This document shows, piece by piece, positions 8,112 to 17,277 of a stretch of DNA of 64,000 nucleotides. A program made the translations under genes and the position numbers. The stretch's first letter is position 1. Each line of letters opens with the position of its first letter. The notes below the pieces were generated by a model. It did no database searches. It was not told the origin of the DNA and worked only from the letters and a program-made list of their open reading frames with translations. Source of the stretch: Aliivibrio fischeri (GTDB lineage: Bacteria; Pseudomonadota; Gammaproteobacteria; Enterobacterales; Vibrionaceae); contig NZ_WOBR01000004.1 of assembly GCF_009727955.1 (NCBI RefSeq), forward strand, positions 559,724-623,723, read 5' to 3'.

Positions 8112-8714
8112 ATGAATGAACAACAACAAATTCGACAAGAAATCTACGGTTTATTAGCGCATTTATACCGAGTAGCACCTGATCAAAATGTGATTGATTG
8201 GTTAAGTGGTATTGAAGTCGAAGGCGATGACAGCCACGAAATGAGCAAAGCATGGTCTGTGATTTCAGATGCAGCAAAAAAATCAGAACAAGAAGCACTA
8301 GAAGATGAGTATCAAAACTTATTTATTGGTGTAGGCCGTGGTGAAGTGATGCCGTTTGGCTCATGGCACATGGCTGGTGCATTAATGGAAAAACCATTAG
8401 TCGCACTACGACAAGATCTAATGCAGCTTGGTTTCGAGCGTGCAGAAGAAGTAAAAGAGCCAGAAGATCACATTTCAGCACTATGTGAAGTAATGGCTAT
8501 GCTTATAGAGTCAGGTGATGCAGAAGTACTGCAACAGCGATTCTTTAATCGACATATTCAACCTTGGTTTGTGTCACTTTGTGATCAAATTACACAGGCT
8601 GAACATGCAAATTTCTACAAATCGGTAGTGAGTTTGACTCTGGCGTTTTTCAGCGTAGAGCAAACACGATTTGCTAAGAACCCAAATGAAATTGAAATTA
8701 CAGAAGTGCAATAG
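8112..8714 (+). CDS. TorD/DmsD-family chaperone for the molybdoenzyme
   Basis: A 200-residue all-helical cytoplasmic protein of the TorD superfamily, recognised by EDEYQNLFIGVGRGEVMPFGSW and the EPEDHISALCEVMAML signature. Such chaperones bind the Tat signal of a molybdoenzyme and hold it back until the cofactor is inserted. Starting four bases after the ferredoxin-like gene and followed by a small Tat protein and FdhA, its client is most likely FdhA. It is not TMAO reductase-linked, since no torA is nearby. Confidence 0.85.
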   Translation: MNEQQQIRQEIYGLLAHLYRVAPDQNVIDWLSGIEVEGDDSHEMSKAWSVISDAAKKSEQEALEDEYQNLFIGVGRGEVMPFGSWHMAGALMEKPLVALRQDLMQLGFERAEEVKEPEDHISALCEVMAMLIESGDAEVLQQRFFNRHIQPWFVSLCDQITQAEHANFYKSVVSLTLAFFSVEQTRFAKNPNEIEITEVQ

Positions 8715-8765
8715 CACGTAAATCAATTCATTTAACTAGAATTAGAACCATAAAAACAAAAGCCC

Positions 8766-8784
8766 ATTCCAAATACATTGGAAT
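8766..8784 (+). other. small hairpin ahead of the Tat protein gene
   Basis: ATTCCAA / TTGGAAT stem with a 5-base loop, ending four bases before the AGGAGC ribosome site of the next gene. No T-run, so more likely an mRNA processing or stabilising element within the operon than a terminator. Confidence 0.35.
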
Positions 8785-8798
8785 CATAGGAGCATTGA

Positions 8799-8996
8799 AT
8801 GAGCGATAAAAAAACGGACCTAAACCGCCGTAATCTACTGAAAGGCCTTGCAACTGCTGCTGCCGCAGGTTCAGTAGCCGCAGCGGTATCTGGTACTGCA
8901 AATGCAAACACAGTAGCGGAAACTAAAAACGTTGAGAAAAAAGGCGATGGATATCGTGAAACTCAACACATTCGTGATTATTACGACAGCCTATAA
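8799..8996 (+). CDS. small twin-arginine signal protein of formate dehydrogenase loci
   Basis: A 65-residue protein with a clear Tat motif (NRRNLLKGL), a hydrophobic Ala/Gly-rich stretch and an ANA cleavage site, followed by about 30 polar residues ending in IRDYYDSL. It matches the group described as formate dehydrogenase region TAT target, always found just before the catalytic subunit. AGGAGC stands six bases before the ATG. It has no cofactor-binding residues, so it is probably a small structural or export partner exported with FdhA; that role is inferred. Confidence 0.85.
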   Translation: MSDKKTDLNRRNLLKGLATAAAAGSVAAAVSGTANANTVAETKNVEKKGDGYRETQHIRDYYDSL

Positions 8997-9008
8997 CGGA
9001 GCATAATA

Positions 9009-11864
9009 ATGAAACTGACTAAACGTTCCGATTCGGTACAGAAGCAAGAGAACCAACTGGGCATTACACGTCGTATGTTCATGCGTACTTCAACAATTGC
9101 TGCGGGTGCAGTAGCAAGTGCAAGCATGTTTGTTCCAAGCATGATGAAAAAAGCACAAGCGAAAGAAGTGCCAGTTGATGCACCTACAGAAGTGAAACGT
9201 ACTATCTGTTCACACTGTTCAGTAGGTTGTGGTATCTACGCTGAAGTACAAAATGGCGTATGGACTGGTCAAGAACCAGCATTTGACCACCCATTCAACG
9301 CAGGTGGTCACTGTGCAAAAGGTGCTGCACTTCGTGAACATGGTCACGGTGAGCGTCGTCTAAAATACCCAATGAAGCTTGAAAACGGTAAGTGGAAAAA
9401 ACTATCGTGGGAACAAGCGATCGAAGAAGTGGGTAACAAAGCACTTGAGATCCGTAAAGAGTCAGGTCCTGATTCAGTTTACTGGTTAGGTTCTGCAAAA
9501 CATAACAACGAACAAGCATACTTGTATCGTAAAAACGCAGCAATGTGGGGCACAAACAACATTGACCACCAAGCGCGTATTTGTCACTCAACAACTGTAG
9601 CCGGTGTAGCAAACACTTGGGGTTACGGTGCGATGACAAACTCATTCAATGACATGCATAACTGTAAGTCAATTCTGTTTATTGGTTCAAACCCAGCAGA
9701 AGCGCACCCAGTAGCAATGCAACATATTCTGATCGCAAAAGAGAAGAACAGTTGTAAGATCGTTGTTGCTGATCCACGTCGTACACGTACAGCAGCAAAA
9801 GCTGATCACTATGTTGCATTGCGTCCGGGCTCAGATGTTGCTTTCATCTGGGGTGTACTATGGCATGTATTTGCAAACAAATGGGAAGATCAAGAATTCA
9901 TTAACCAACGTGTATTTGGTATGGATGAGATCCGCACAGAAGTTGCAAAATGGAACCCAGCAGAAGTTGAGCGTGTAACAGGTATCACTGAAGCTGAAGT
10001 TTACGAAACAGCAAAACTGCTTTCTGAAAACCGTCCAGGTTGTGTTGTTTGGTGTATGGGTGGTACTCAACATACAACTGGTAACAACAACACACGTGCA
10101 TACTGTATCCTAGAACTTGCTCTTGGTAACATGGGTAAATCAGGTGGCGGTGCAAACATCTTCCGTGGTCACGATAACGTACAAGGTGCAACGGACTTAG
10201 GTGTACTTTCTGATACGCTTCCTGGTTACTACGGTGTAGGTGAAGGCGCATGGAAACACTGGTCTAAAGTATGGGAATTGGATTTCGAGTGGGTGAAAGG
10301 CCGCTTCGACCAAGGTAAATACAACGGCAAAACGCCAATGAATAACTTTGGTATTCCTGTATCTCGTTGGGTTGATGGTGTTTTAGAAGACAAAGCAAAC
10401 ATCGAACAAAACGACAATATCCGTGCAATGTTCTACTGGGGTCACGCAGTAAACTCACAAACACGTGGTACTGAAATCAGAAAAGCAATGAGCAAGCTGG
10501 ATATGATGGTTATTGTAGACCCATACCCAACAGTTGCAGCGGTAATGAACGACCGTACTGATGGGGTATACCTACTACCAGCAACAACACAATTTGAAAC
10601 GCACGGTTCTGTAACGGCATCAAACCGTTCATTCCAATGGCGTGAAAAAATCGTTGAGCCACTGTTTGAATCAAAACCTGACCACGAGATCATGTACCTA
10701 CTAAGTAAAAAACTTGGTTATGCAGATCAACTGTTCAAAAACATCCAAATTGATGAAAACAACCAACCTGTAATTGAAGACATCACACGTGAATTCAACA
10801 AAGGTATGTGGACAATCGGTTACACAGGTCAAAGCCCTGAGCGTATTAAAGCGCACACACAAAACTGGCATACGTTCCACAAAACAACGCTAGAAGCAGA
10901 AGGCGGCCCAGTAAATGGTGAAACCTACGGTCTTCCTTGGCCTTGTTGGGGTACACCAGAAATGAAGCACCCAGGTACGCATATCCTTTATGATACGTCT
11001 AAACCTGTTGCTCAAGGTGGCGGTAACTTCCGTACACGTTTTGGTGTGGAATATGAAGGTCAAAGCCTACTAGCTGAAGACAGCTACCCAGTAGGTTGTG
11101 AAATCGAAGATGGTCACCCAGAATTCACTGACAAACTGCTTAAACAACTAGGCTGGTGGGACGATTTAACACCAGAAGAGAAAGTAGCAGCAGAAGGTAA
11201 AAACTGGAAAACTGACTTATCTGGCGGTATTCAACGTGTTGCTATTAAACACGGTTGTATGCCATTTGGTAATGCAAAAGCACGTGCAATTGTATGGACG
11301 TTCCCTGACCGTGTTCCACAACACCGTGAGCCGTTATACACACCTCGTCGTGATCTTGTTGCTGATTACCCAACATGGGATGACCGCGCTGCGAACTTCC
11401 GTATTCCAACGCTGTACAAAACAATTCAAGACCAAGACAAGTCTAAAGAATACCCAATTATTCTGACTTCTGGTCGTCTTGTTGAGTACGAAGGTGGTGG
11501 TGAAGAAACACGTTCAAACCCATGGCTAGCTGAACTTCAACAAGAAATGTTCGTTGAAGTTAACCCGAAAGACGCAAACGACATCGGCTTTAAAGACGGT
11601 GACATGGTTTGGGTTGAAGGTGCAGAGAAAGGTCGCATTCACGTTAAGGCAATGGTAACTCGTCGCGTTAAGCCTGGCTTAGCATTCGTACCATTCCACT
11701 TTGGCGGTAAATTCCAAGGTGAAGACTTACGTAATAAATACCCAGAAGGCACTGATCCATACGTTATTGGTGAAGCAGCAAACACAGCAACCACTTATGG
11801 TTATGACCCTGTAACGCAAATGCAGGAAACCAAAGTGACACTATGTAAAATCACAAAAGCGTAA
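9009..11864 (+). CDS. fdhA: formate dehydrogenase catalytic (alpha) subunit, cysteine type
   Basis: Molybdopterin-containing subunit that oxidises formate to CO2 in the periplasm. The protein (951 aa) has a Tat signal (TRRMFMR, residues 20-26), one 4Fe-4S site (Cys67, Cys70, Cys74, Cys102), and the bis-MGD-binding oxidoreductase domains through to the C-terminal dinucleotide-binding part. The active-site position in ARICHST is an ordinary cysteine codon (TGT, Cys192), so this is a Cys and not a selenocysteine enzyme. It follows the small Tat gene by 12 bases and precedes the iron-sulfur and cytochrome subunits. The symbol follows common use; fdnG-like names are also used. Confidence 0.93.
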   Translation: MKLTKRSDSVQKQENQLGITRRMFMRTSTIAAGAVASASMFVPSMMKKAQAKEVPVDAPTEVKRTICSHCSVGCGIYAEVQNGVWTGQEPAFDHPFNAGGHCAKGAALREHGHGERRLKYPMKLENGKWKKLSWEQAIEEVGNKALEIRKESGPDSVYWLGSAKHNNEQAYLYRKNAAMWGTNNIDHQARICHSTTVAGVANTWGYGAMTNSFNDMHNCKSILFIGSNPAEAHPVAMQHILIAKEKNSCKIVVADPRRTRTAAKADHYVALRPGSDVAFIWGVLWHVFANKWEDQEFINQRVFGMDEIRTEVAKWNPAEVERVTGITEAEVYETAKLLSENRPGCVVWCMGGTQHTTGNNNTRAYCILELALGNMGKSGGGANIFRGHDNVQGATDLGVLSDTLPGYYGVGEGAWKHWSKVWELDFEWVKGRFDQGKYNGKTPMNNFGIPVSRWVDGVLEDKANIEQNDNIRAMFYWGHAVNSQTRGTEIRKAMSKLDMMVIVDPYPTVAAVMNDRTDGVYLLPATTQFETHGSVTASNRSFQWREKIVEPLFESKPDHEIMYLLSKKLGYADQLFKNIQIDENNQPVIEDITREFNKGMWTIGYTGQSPERIKAHTQNWHTFHKTTLEAEGGPVNGETYGLPWPCWGTPEMKHPGTHILYDTSKPVAQGGGNFRTRFGVEYEGQSLLAEDSYPVGCEIEDGHPEFTDKLLKQLGWWDDLTPEEKVAAEGKNWKTDLSGGIQRVAIKHGCMPFGNAKARAIVWTFPDRVPQHREPLYTPRRDLVADYPTWDDRAANFRIPTLYKTIQDQDKSKEYPIILTSGRLVEYEGGGEETRSNPWLAELQQEMFVEVNPKDANDIGFKDGDMVWVEGAEKGRIHVKAMVTRRVKPGLAFVPFHFGGKFQGEDLRNKYPEGTDPYVIGEAANTATTYGYDPVTQMQETKVTLCKITKA

Positions 11865-11877
11865 GGGGTGATATAAA

Positions 11878-12486
11878 ATGGCTAGAATGAAATTCTTATG
11901 TGACACCAAGCGTTGTATCGAATGTAACGGCTGTGTCACTGCATGTAAAAACGAAAATGACGATGCTCTAGAATGGGGCATTCAACGTCGTCGCGTAGTA
12001 ACACTAAATGATGGTGAACCAGGTGAAACATCAATCTCAGTAGCATGTATGCACTGTACTGATGCACCATGTAAAGCAGTATGTCCTGCAGACTGTTTTG
12101 AACACACAGAAGACGGCATCGTACGTCACAACAAAGATCTTTGTATCGGTTGTGGTTACTGTCTGTTTGCTTGCCCATTTGGCGCACCTCAGTTCCCTAA
12201 ACAGGGTGCATTTGCTGAGCGTGGTAAAATGGACAAATGTACATTCTGTGCTGGTGGCCCAGGTGTAGAACCAGGTTCTAAAGAAGAACGTGAGAAATAC
12301 GGTGCAAACCGTATCGCTGAAGGTAAATTACCAATGTGTGCTTCTCTATGTTCAACAAAAGCACTATTGGCTGGTGATGCAGAGAAAGTATCTGACATCT
12401 TCCGTCAACGTGTTGTTGAACGTGGTGCGAAAGACGCAGGTTGGACTGACGGTGAAGATCTTGCGTTTGATGCGACTAAGAGCTAA
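11878..12486 (+). CDS. fdhB: formate dehydrogenase iron-sulfur (beta) subunit
   Basis: A 202-residue ferredoxin-like electron-transfer subunit with cysteine groups for four 4Fe-4S clusters: CIECNGCVTAC, CMHCTDAPCKAVCP, CIGCGYCLFACP, and CTFC paired with CASLC. It carries electrons from FdhA to the membrane cytochrome. It lacks its own signal and the long C-terminal anchor of E. coli FdnH, so it probably crosses the membrane with FdhA by hitchhiking. It starts 13 bases after fdhA and precedes fdhC by 16 bases, so the three are co-translated from one mRNA. Confidence 0.92.
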   Translation: MARMKFLCDTKRCIECNGCVTACKNENDDALEWGIQRRRVVTLNDGEPGETSISVACMHCTDAPCKAVCPADCFEHTEDGIVRHNKDLCIGCGYCLFACPFGAPQFPKQGAFAERGKMDKCTFCAGGPGVEPGSKEEREKYGANRIAEGKLPMCASLCSTKALLAGDAEKVSDIFRQRVVERGAKDAGWTDGEDLAFDATKS

Positions 12487-12502
12487 TCCGGTGGAGAGAG
12501 TG

Positions 12503-13525
12503 ATGTTGAAACAATTAAAACGTCTTTCTCTTTCGTTATTGCTGCCGCTAATGGCAGCATTAACGCTTTCATTTGCTATGCCAAGCATGGCAAATGAGAG
12601 TGCAGCCGTGAAGAGCGCAGAGAAAGAAATGACCCAACTTGCTGGCGCAGATATCTGGCGTGAAGTAAGAGCAGGTCAAGAAGGCTACACAACTTCGCAA
12701 TGGCCTGAACATGGCGTACTTATTAGTACGGCAGGCGAAACGTGGTTTGTACTAAAAGAGAAGTGGATGTCACCATTAGGTGCACTTGCTATTTTTGGTA
12801 GTTTAGTAATGGTAACACTGGCGTACTTTGTCGTTGGTCCATTAAAACTAAGCAAACCAAAAACAGGCCGTAAGATCAAACGTTGGTCTCGTATGGATCG
12901 CGCCTTACACTGGAGCATGGCATTTAGCTTTTTAACTCTAGCGTTCAGTGGTTTATGTTTAGTTTATGGTAAACACTTTTTAAAACCGATTTTACCAAGT
13001 GAAATCTGGGGCATGATCATTTATGCCGCGAAGCAATACCACAACTACATGGGACCGATCTTCTTTATTCTACTAATGTGTGTACTTCTGAAATGGTGGA
13101 GAAAATCTATCTTCAACAAGACAGATATTCAATGGTTCATGAAAATGGGCGGCATGGTAGGCAAACACAAAGGTTCACACCCATCAGCAGGTTTCTCTAA
13201 TGGTGGTGAAAAAGCAATTTACTGGTTACTAATTGTATTCGGTATCGTTGTTGCTTTCAGTGGTTTTGTTTTAGATTTCCCAATGTTCGGCCAATTACGT
13301 CGTGACATGGAACTATCTAACCTTGTGCATATGCTATCAGCACTTATCCTGATCTGTGGTTTCATCTTCCACATCTATATCGGTCTGTTCGGTATGGAAG
13401 CGGGTCTAGATGGCATGGTAACAGGTGATGTTGATGAGACATGGGCAAAAGAGCACCATGACTTATGGTATCACGAAGTGAAAGACCTTCCTGAAAACCA
13501 ACCACAAGATAAGAAAGTAGATTAA
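12503..13525 (+). CDS. fdhC: formate dehydrogenase cytochrome b (gamma) subunit
   Basis: Membrane subunit that anchors FdhAB and passes electrons through two b hemes to quinone. ATG 12503 follows GGTGGAGAG. The 340-residue product has a cleavable signal peptide (to SMA, residue 30), a periplasmic segment of about 55 residues, then about five helices; candidate heme histidines lie in RALHWSMAF, KQYHNYMG and the HMLSAL...FHIYIG helix. The extra N-terminal extension compared with E. coli FdnI is seen in the Shewanella/Vibrio type. It is the last gene of the operon and is followed by a strong terminator. Confidence 0.9.
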   Translation: MLKQLKRLSLSLLLPLMAALTLSFAMPSMANESAAVKSAEKEMTQLAGADIWREVRAGQEGYTTSQWPEHGVLISTAGETWFVLKEKWMSPLGALAIFGSLVMVTLAYFVVGPLKLSKPKTGRKIKRWSRMDRALHWSMAFSFLTLAFSGLCLVYGKHFLKPILPSEIWGMIIYAAKQYHNYMGPIFFILLMCVLLKWWRKSIFNKTDIQWFMKMGGMVGKHKGSHPSAGFSNGGEKAIYWLLIVFGIVVAFSGFVLDFPMFGQLRRDMELSNLVHMLSALILICGFIFHIYIGLFGMEAGLDGMVTGDVDETWAKEHHDLWYHEVKDLPENQPQDKKVD

Positions 13526-13555
13526 ATAAGTTAATCACTTTATTGTCATAAATTC

Positions 13556-13590
13556 AAAAGCCGAGCAGGGTAACTTGCTCGGCTTTTTTG
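13556..13590 (+). terminator. terminator of the fdh operon
   Basis: Stem AAAAGCCGAGCA / TGCTCGGCTTTT with a T-run. The left half of this hairpin is repeated at 20632-20652. Confidence 0.9.
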
Positions 13591-13739
13591 TGCCTGATGC
13601 TTGGTGAAAGAGAAATTGCTTCATCTATAGTTAATATTATCAATAGGTTAGTTATTAATAAAAATTAGAACTTATAAGCAAAACAAGAAAAAAACAAATG
13701 AAATCTACCCATTAAAGGGTATGATGTGCGAAAGATAAG

Positions 13740-14051
13740 CAACCGACTCAAAGGATGAAGCCCATTTATCTCAATGGCTTGCTTGGCTATTACACGCTAA
13801 GTCTGAAGATTTCTTTTTATGCTTTGTCCGTAAATCATTATTGGATTATTACTCGCGCTGTATCTAAGTTAATCGATATAGCACTCACCGATTTACAGCT
13901 TGAGAAAATTCAAATAGCAGCAGGCGAGCACAATCTACCAAGCCATAAAGTTTGTGAGTATTTAGGAATGACATTAGAAGGCATTATTACTAATCACGAA
14001 AACCTGAACGGCCGCATTATTAATCATGCTATTTATGGTTTATCAAAGTAG
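13740..14051 (+). pseudogene. GNAT acetyltransferase remnant (RimJ/RimL type) with internal deletion
   Basis: Two pieces of one GNAT gene in different frames. The first (about 13754-13850) encodes HLSQWLAW...KSLLDY; the second (from about 13847) encodes TRAVSKLID...LEGIITNHENLNGRII to the stop at 14051. Both match the intact GNAT at 25498-26037, which has roughly 140 more bases between LLDY and ITR. The deleted part holds the acetyl-CoA-binding loop, and the join also shifts the frame, so no working enzyme is made. The junction falls at GGATTAT/GGATAAT, a short similarity that could have mediated the deletion. The original start is not evident. Confidence 0.75.
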
Positions 14052-14139
14052 TCTTTGAATTCACCGCATAAAGCGACATGTTGTCATATAGCATGAATCA
14101 TCGATCTATATGACATTTGTCGTAGAGAGGGCGTTAGAC
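14051..14139 (+). other. attC-like recombination site after the GNAT remnant
   Basis: Ends with GGCGTTAGAC, whose GTTAGAC (14133-14139) fits the R' core GTTRRRY exactly. Upstream is a cruciform: TGTCATATAG pairs with CTATATGACA (10 bp), then CGACA pairs with TGTCG after unpaired bases on both sides, as in folded attC sites. The left core is poor (GTCTTTG instead of RYYYAAC), so it may be decayed. Confidence 0.5.
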
Positions 14140-14207
14140 ATTCGCCATGTATATTCATATTTTTAACGCACCTCAAGGTTTTAATCTTAAATGATAAGGA
14201 AAGTGAA

Positions 14208-17030
14208 TTGTTAAAATTACCTAATAGAACCAAAACTCTTCTTGAAAAAGATACAGCGTCAAAAGCTTTTGTATATTCAAGTATTTCCAATTTAACACCT
14301 TGGATCAGCGACAATAAGCCTATATTTTTTCCAGAGTATACTGATCATGGGTTCCGTCACTTAAATGAAGTTTTATTAACGGCAGATAGTATTATTTCGG
14401 ATGAAAGTTGGGCTTATCTAACACCGAAAGATGCTGCAGCAATGATTGTGTCTATTTTGTTACACGATTGTGCAATGCATATTACAGTGGATGGATTTTA
14501 TGCCTTAATTCAAGATAAATTCCCTAGAGTGGTATCTCGTTATATAAATTCAGAAAATAGTTGGAGTGAAGTATGGAATAACTATTTCTCAGAGGCGAAA
14601 AGGTTTGATGCGAAAAAACTTCATTCTATTTTTGGTGATACTGTTCCAGTTAAAAATATCCCAACGAATAAAATTGATTTGTCAGCAAGAGATATATTAC
14701 TTATCGGAGAATTTATTCGTAGACATCATGCAAGGATGGCACATGAGATAGCTTTTTATGGTGTACCAGGTGTTAATGGTGAAACAATTAAGCTAGGTGA
14801 AGAACCACAAAGTAACTTTCTAGATTTATGCGGTTTTATTGCGAGAAGCCATCATCTAGGATTACGTCAAGCTGTCGATATGATTGAAAAAAACACAAGG
14901 AGAGTTCATTTAGATACACATGTTCCGTTCATAATGCTCCTTCTAAGGATTTCAGATTATATTCAAATTCATGCAGAACGAGCTCCGAACCAATTACTAC
15001 GTTTGAAAACTCTAATTAGTCCAACTTCTATAGGTGAATGGAAAAAGCATAATTCAATCATTGGTATACACCAAGAACATGATGATCCAGAAGCTATCTA
15101 TGTAGATGCTGAACCAGAAGATGCAATTACATATGAAGAGTTGAAAAAACTGTTTGCAGGTATTCAATCAGAGCTTGACCTTTCATGGTCTGTTCTGGGA
15201 GAAGTTTATGGAAAGTCGGAACACCTTAAAAACTTTGCTATAAAAATTAGAAGAATTAGATCGTCTTTAGATTCCTTCGATGAATTCATAGTTAATAAAA
15301 AACCTAAATATATTCCTAAAGTTCTCAGTTTTAAAACCGCAGATTCTGAAATGATGGAATTGCTAATAGCTCCTCTATATGGAGACCGACCTGAAATTGG
15401 GGTAAGGGAGCTAGTCCAAAATTCGATAGATGCCTGTTCAGAGCTGAAAGATACTCAAATCAAAAATGGCCGTACGTTTACAAATGAGTCAAATTTCGAC
15501 GTTTCTGTAACCCTTCATGATAAAAATGGTGATAGTAAAATAGTGATTGAAGATTATGGAATTGGAATGACACTAGATGTAGTTGAAAATTATTTTTTGA
15601 ATATAGGTGCGTCTTTTAGAAACAGTGACAGGTGGAAAAAGGATCATGAAACCGATGGTCACTCAAACGTTTATAGGACAGGACGATTTGGTATAGGGTT
15701 ATTGGCTGCATATCTTCTTGGTGAAGAGCTAGAGGTGGAAACAAGGCATATTAGCCAAGCAGCAGACAAAGCACTTTTATTCAAATGCAGTAAAGGTTGT
15801 AACAGTATTGTTGTATCTCATGTGGAATTTCATATAGGGACGAGAATCACAATTAAAATCAGTGATAAAGTCAGAGATAGCTTATTAAATGAGGTGGGGT
15901 CATGGGACTGGTTTTCCCTTTCTTCTCCAAAAGTAATAAGGAAAATAATTAAAGATTCAGAAGATAAACATTTAGACCAGCTTAGGGTTGTGCCGAATTC
16001 AGGCTCAAATATTGAGGATACTCCTTGGAATAGAACGGTAGCAGATGGTTATGACGATATTTTATGGTCATATGACAGAATAAAGAAAACTAGATATGGA
16101 TACTCTGATACTCATTTAATTTGTAACGGTATAGTGATTACTGATAGCTTATATTTACAAGATTTTGATATTTCAAATAAAATTGGCTTTATAGATGTTA
16201 ATACTCCTTCTATAAATGTGTTTGATCAAGATGGCCGTTTACCTATTAATTTGGAACGTTCTGATCTGGTGAGTCGTTTATTACCATTTCAACAAGAAAT
16301 ATCAAAAGATTTATCGCATTATTTAGCTAAAAACATTATTTCGTTTATAAAAGGTCTTGGTTCAACCTGTTTAAATAAAGATTTAATAAACGAACTAGCT
16401 AACATTCCCATAAAAGAACTTAAAGATCGCGCATCTGATGTTTGTAAACTACTTATAATAGGCAATAAATTAGTGCCTGTAGATTATGATCTAATTTCAA
16501 ATATGAAAGTTAATACAATTTACATTGATGCAATAAATTCAGGGAAAAATAGAGGATCATATACATCCTCTGAATTTGTCAAAAACTGCAGTTCTTACCT
16601 TTTTGTTGATAAAATAAGTGATTCTAAATCAAGTCGAGCATCATTTATAAGAAGATTTTTTGAGTTTCAAGAACATTACTGGTCATATAAAACTGGAATT
16701 GCCGCATTGCCAATATGTGGAAGAAGAATATTAATTAAAAAATCAGATGTTGATGAAGTTGTTGCTCCTGGTTATGTTCCTCGAACATTTTGGAATCGAT
16801 TGGATTGTGAATGGAGCAATGAACATTGGGTTTTAATGTCCATAGGTAATGTCCCTGAAATGAGCTTAGATTTAGAAAAAATCACAAACGAATTAAATAA
16901 AACTAAATCATTTGGATTTTCCTGTTGCTATTTAGAATGGGATGAAAGTGTTGTAAATAAAGAACCATCGATGTTCTCTGAGGCTTGGCTCTATGAAAAC
17001 AATCAATTATCGTTTGTGGAAAATGCGTAA
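14208..17030 (+). CDS. HD-domain / Hsp90-like (GHKL) ATPase fusion protein
   Basis: A 940-residue soluble protein. TTG start with AGGA seven bases upstream. Residues about 45-250 form an HD phosphohydrolase-like domain: DHGFRHLNEV, ILLHDCAMH (HD near residue 87), IRRHHARMAHE, ARSHHLG and LRISDYIQ (D near 248). Residues about 380-560 form a Bergerat-fold ATPase: N-box RELVQNSIDAC (about 400), G1 box EDYGIGM (about 450) and G2 box RTGRFGIGL (about 492), closest in style to Hsp90/MutL rather than histidine kinases. The last 350 residues are unassigned. It stands between two attC-like sites. I recall HD-Hsp90 fusions being predicted as parts of prokaryotic conflict systems, but its function is unknown; nucleotide or nucleic-acid hydrolysis gated by ATP is a guess. 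Confidence 0.7.
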   Translation: MLKLPNRTKTLLEKDTASKAFVYSSISNLTPWISDNKPIFFPEYTDHGFRHLNEVLLTADSIISDESWAYLTPKDAAAMIVSILLHDCAMHITVDGFYALIQDKFPRVVSRYINSENSWSEVWNNYFSEAKRFDAKKLHSIFGDTVPVKNIPTNKIDLSARDILLIGEFIRRHHARMAHEIAFYGVPGVNGETIKLGEEPQSNFLDLCGFIARSHHLGLRQAVDMIEKNTRRVHLDTHVPFIMLLLRISDYIQIHAERAPNQLLRLKTLISPTSIGEWKKHNSIIGIHQEHDDPEAIYVDAEPEDAITYEELKKLFAGIQSELDLSWSVLGEVYGKSEHLKNFAIKIRRIRSSLDSFDEFIVNKKPKYIPKVLSFKTADSEMMELLIAPLYGDRPEIGVRELVQNSIDACSELKDTQIKNGRTFTNESNFDVSVTLHDKNGDSKIVIEDYGIGMTLDVVENYFLNIGASFRNSDRWKKDHETDGHSNVYRTGRFGIGLLAAYLLGEELEVETRHISQAADKALLFKCSKGCNSIVVSHVEFHIGTRITIKISDKVRDSLLNEVGSWDWFSLSSPKVIRKIIKDSEDKHLDQLRVVPNSGSNIEDTPWNRTVADGYDDILWSYDRIKKTRYGYSDTHLICNGIVITDSLYLQDFDISNKIGFIDVNTPSINVFDQDGRLPINLERSDLVSRLLPFQQEISKDLSHYLAKNIISFIKGLGSTCLNKDLINELANIPIKELKDRASDVCKLLIIGNKLVPVDYDLISNMKVNTIYIDAINSGKNRGSYTSSEFVKNCSSYLFVDKISDSKSSRASFIRRFFEFQEHYWSYKTGIAALPICGRRILIKKSDVDEVVAPGYVPRTFWNRLDCEWSNEHWVLMSIGNVPEMSLDLEKITNELNKTKSFGFSCCYLEWDESVVNKEPSMFSEAWLYENNQLSFVENA

Positions 17031-17130
17031 CACATTACTAAAATTGAAAAATAACAGTTGACCTTCGCTTGGCGATAGTAGTTCAGTAAATGGAAGTTAG
17101 TGGGTAAACCAAATAATTTCGTAATGAAAA

Positions 17131-17261
17131 AGTACAGCAATAATCTGTTTAAGAGTGATTTGCAATGCTTGGTATTTTTGCTAGGCGTTGCGTTTAGTAT
17201 TTTAAGGTGGTATGCGGCTGTATCGGTATTGCGTTGCTCACACCTTAACAGGGCGTTAAAA
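17131..17261 (+). other. VCR-like attC site between the HD-Hsp90 and HEPN genes
   Basis: Closely follows the pattern of Vibrio superintegron repeats as I recall it: CTGTTTAAGAGTG, then the left arm GTGATTTGCAATGC, a long imperfect palindrome, the right arm GCGTTGCTCAC, and CTTAACAGGGCGTTAAAA with the R' core at 17255-17261. The arms pair with extra unpaired TTT on the left side. The left core box is degenerate. A 62-codon frame across it is an artefact of the repeat. Confidence 0.75.
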
Positions 17262-17277
17262 ACCAGAGGTGGAAATT

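Noticed and set aside
9582-9584. Possible selenocysteine codon in fdhA
   Set aside because: The codon is TGT, not TGA, so the active site is an ordinary cysteine; no SECIS-like need.
12290-12502. Longer reading frame upstream of fdhC
   Set aside because: It overlaps fdhB in another frame; the ATG at 12503 has a strong ribosome site and gives a proper signal peptide.
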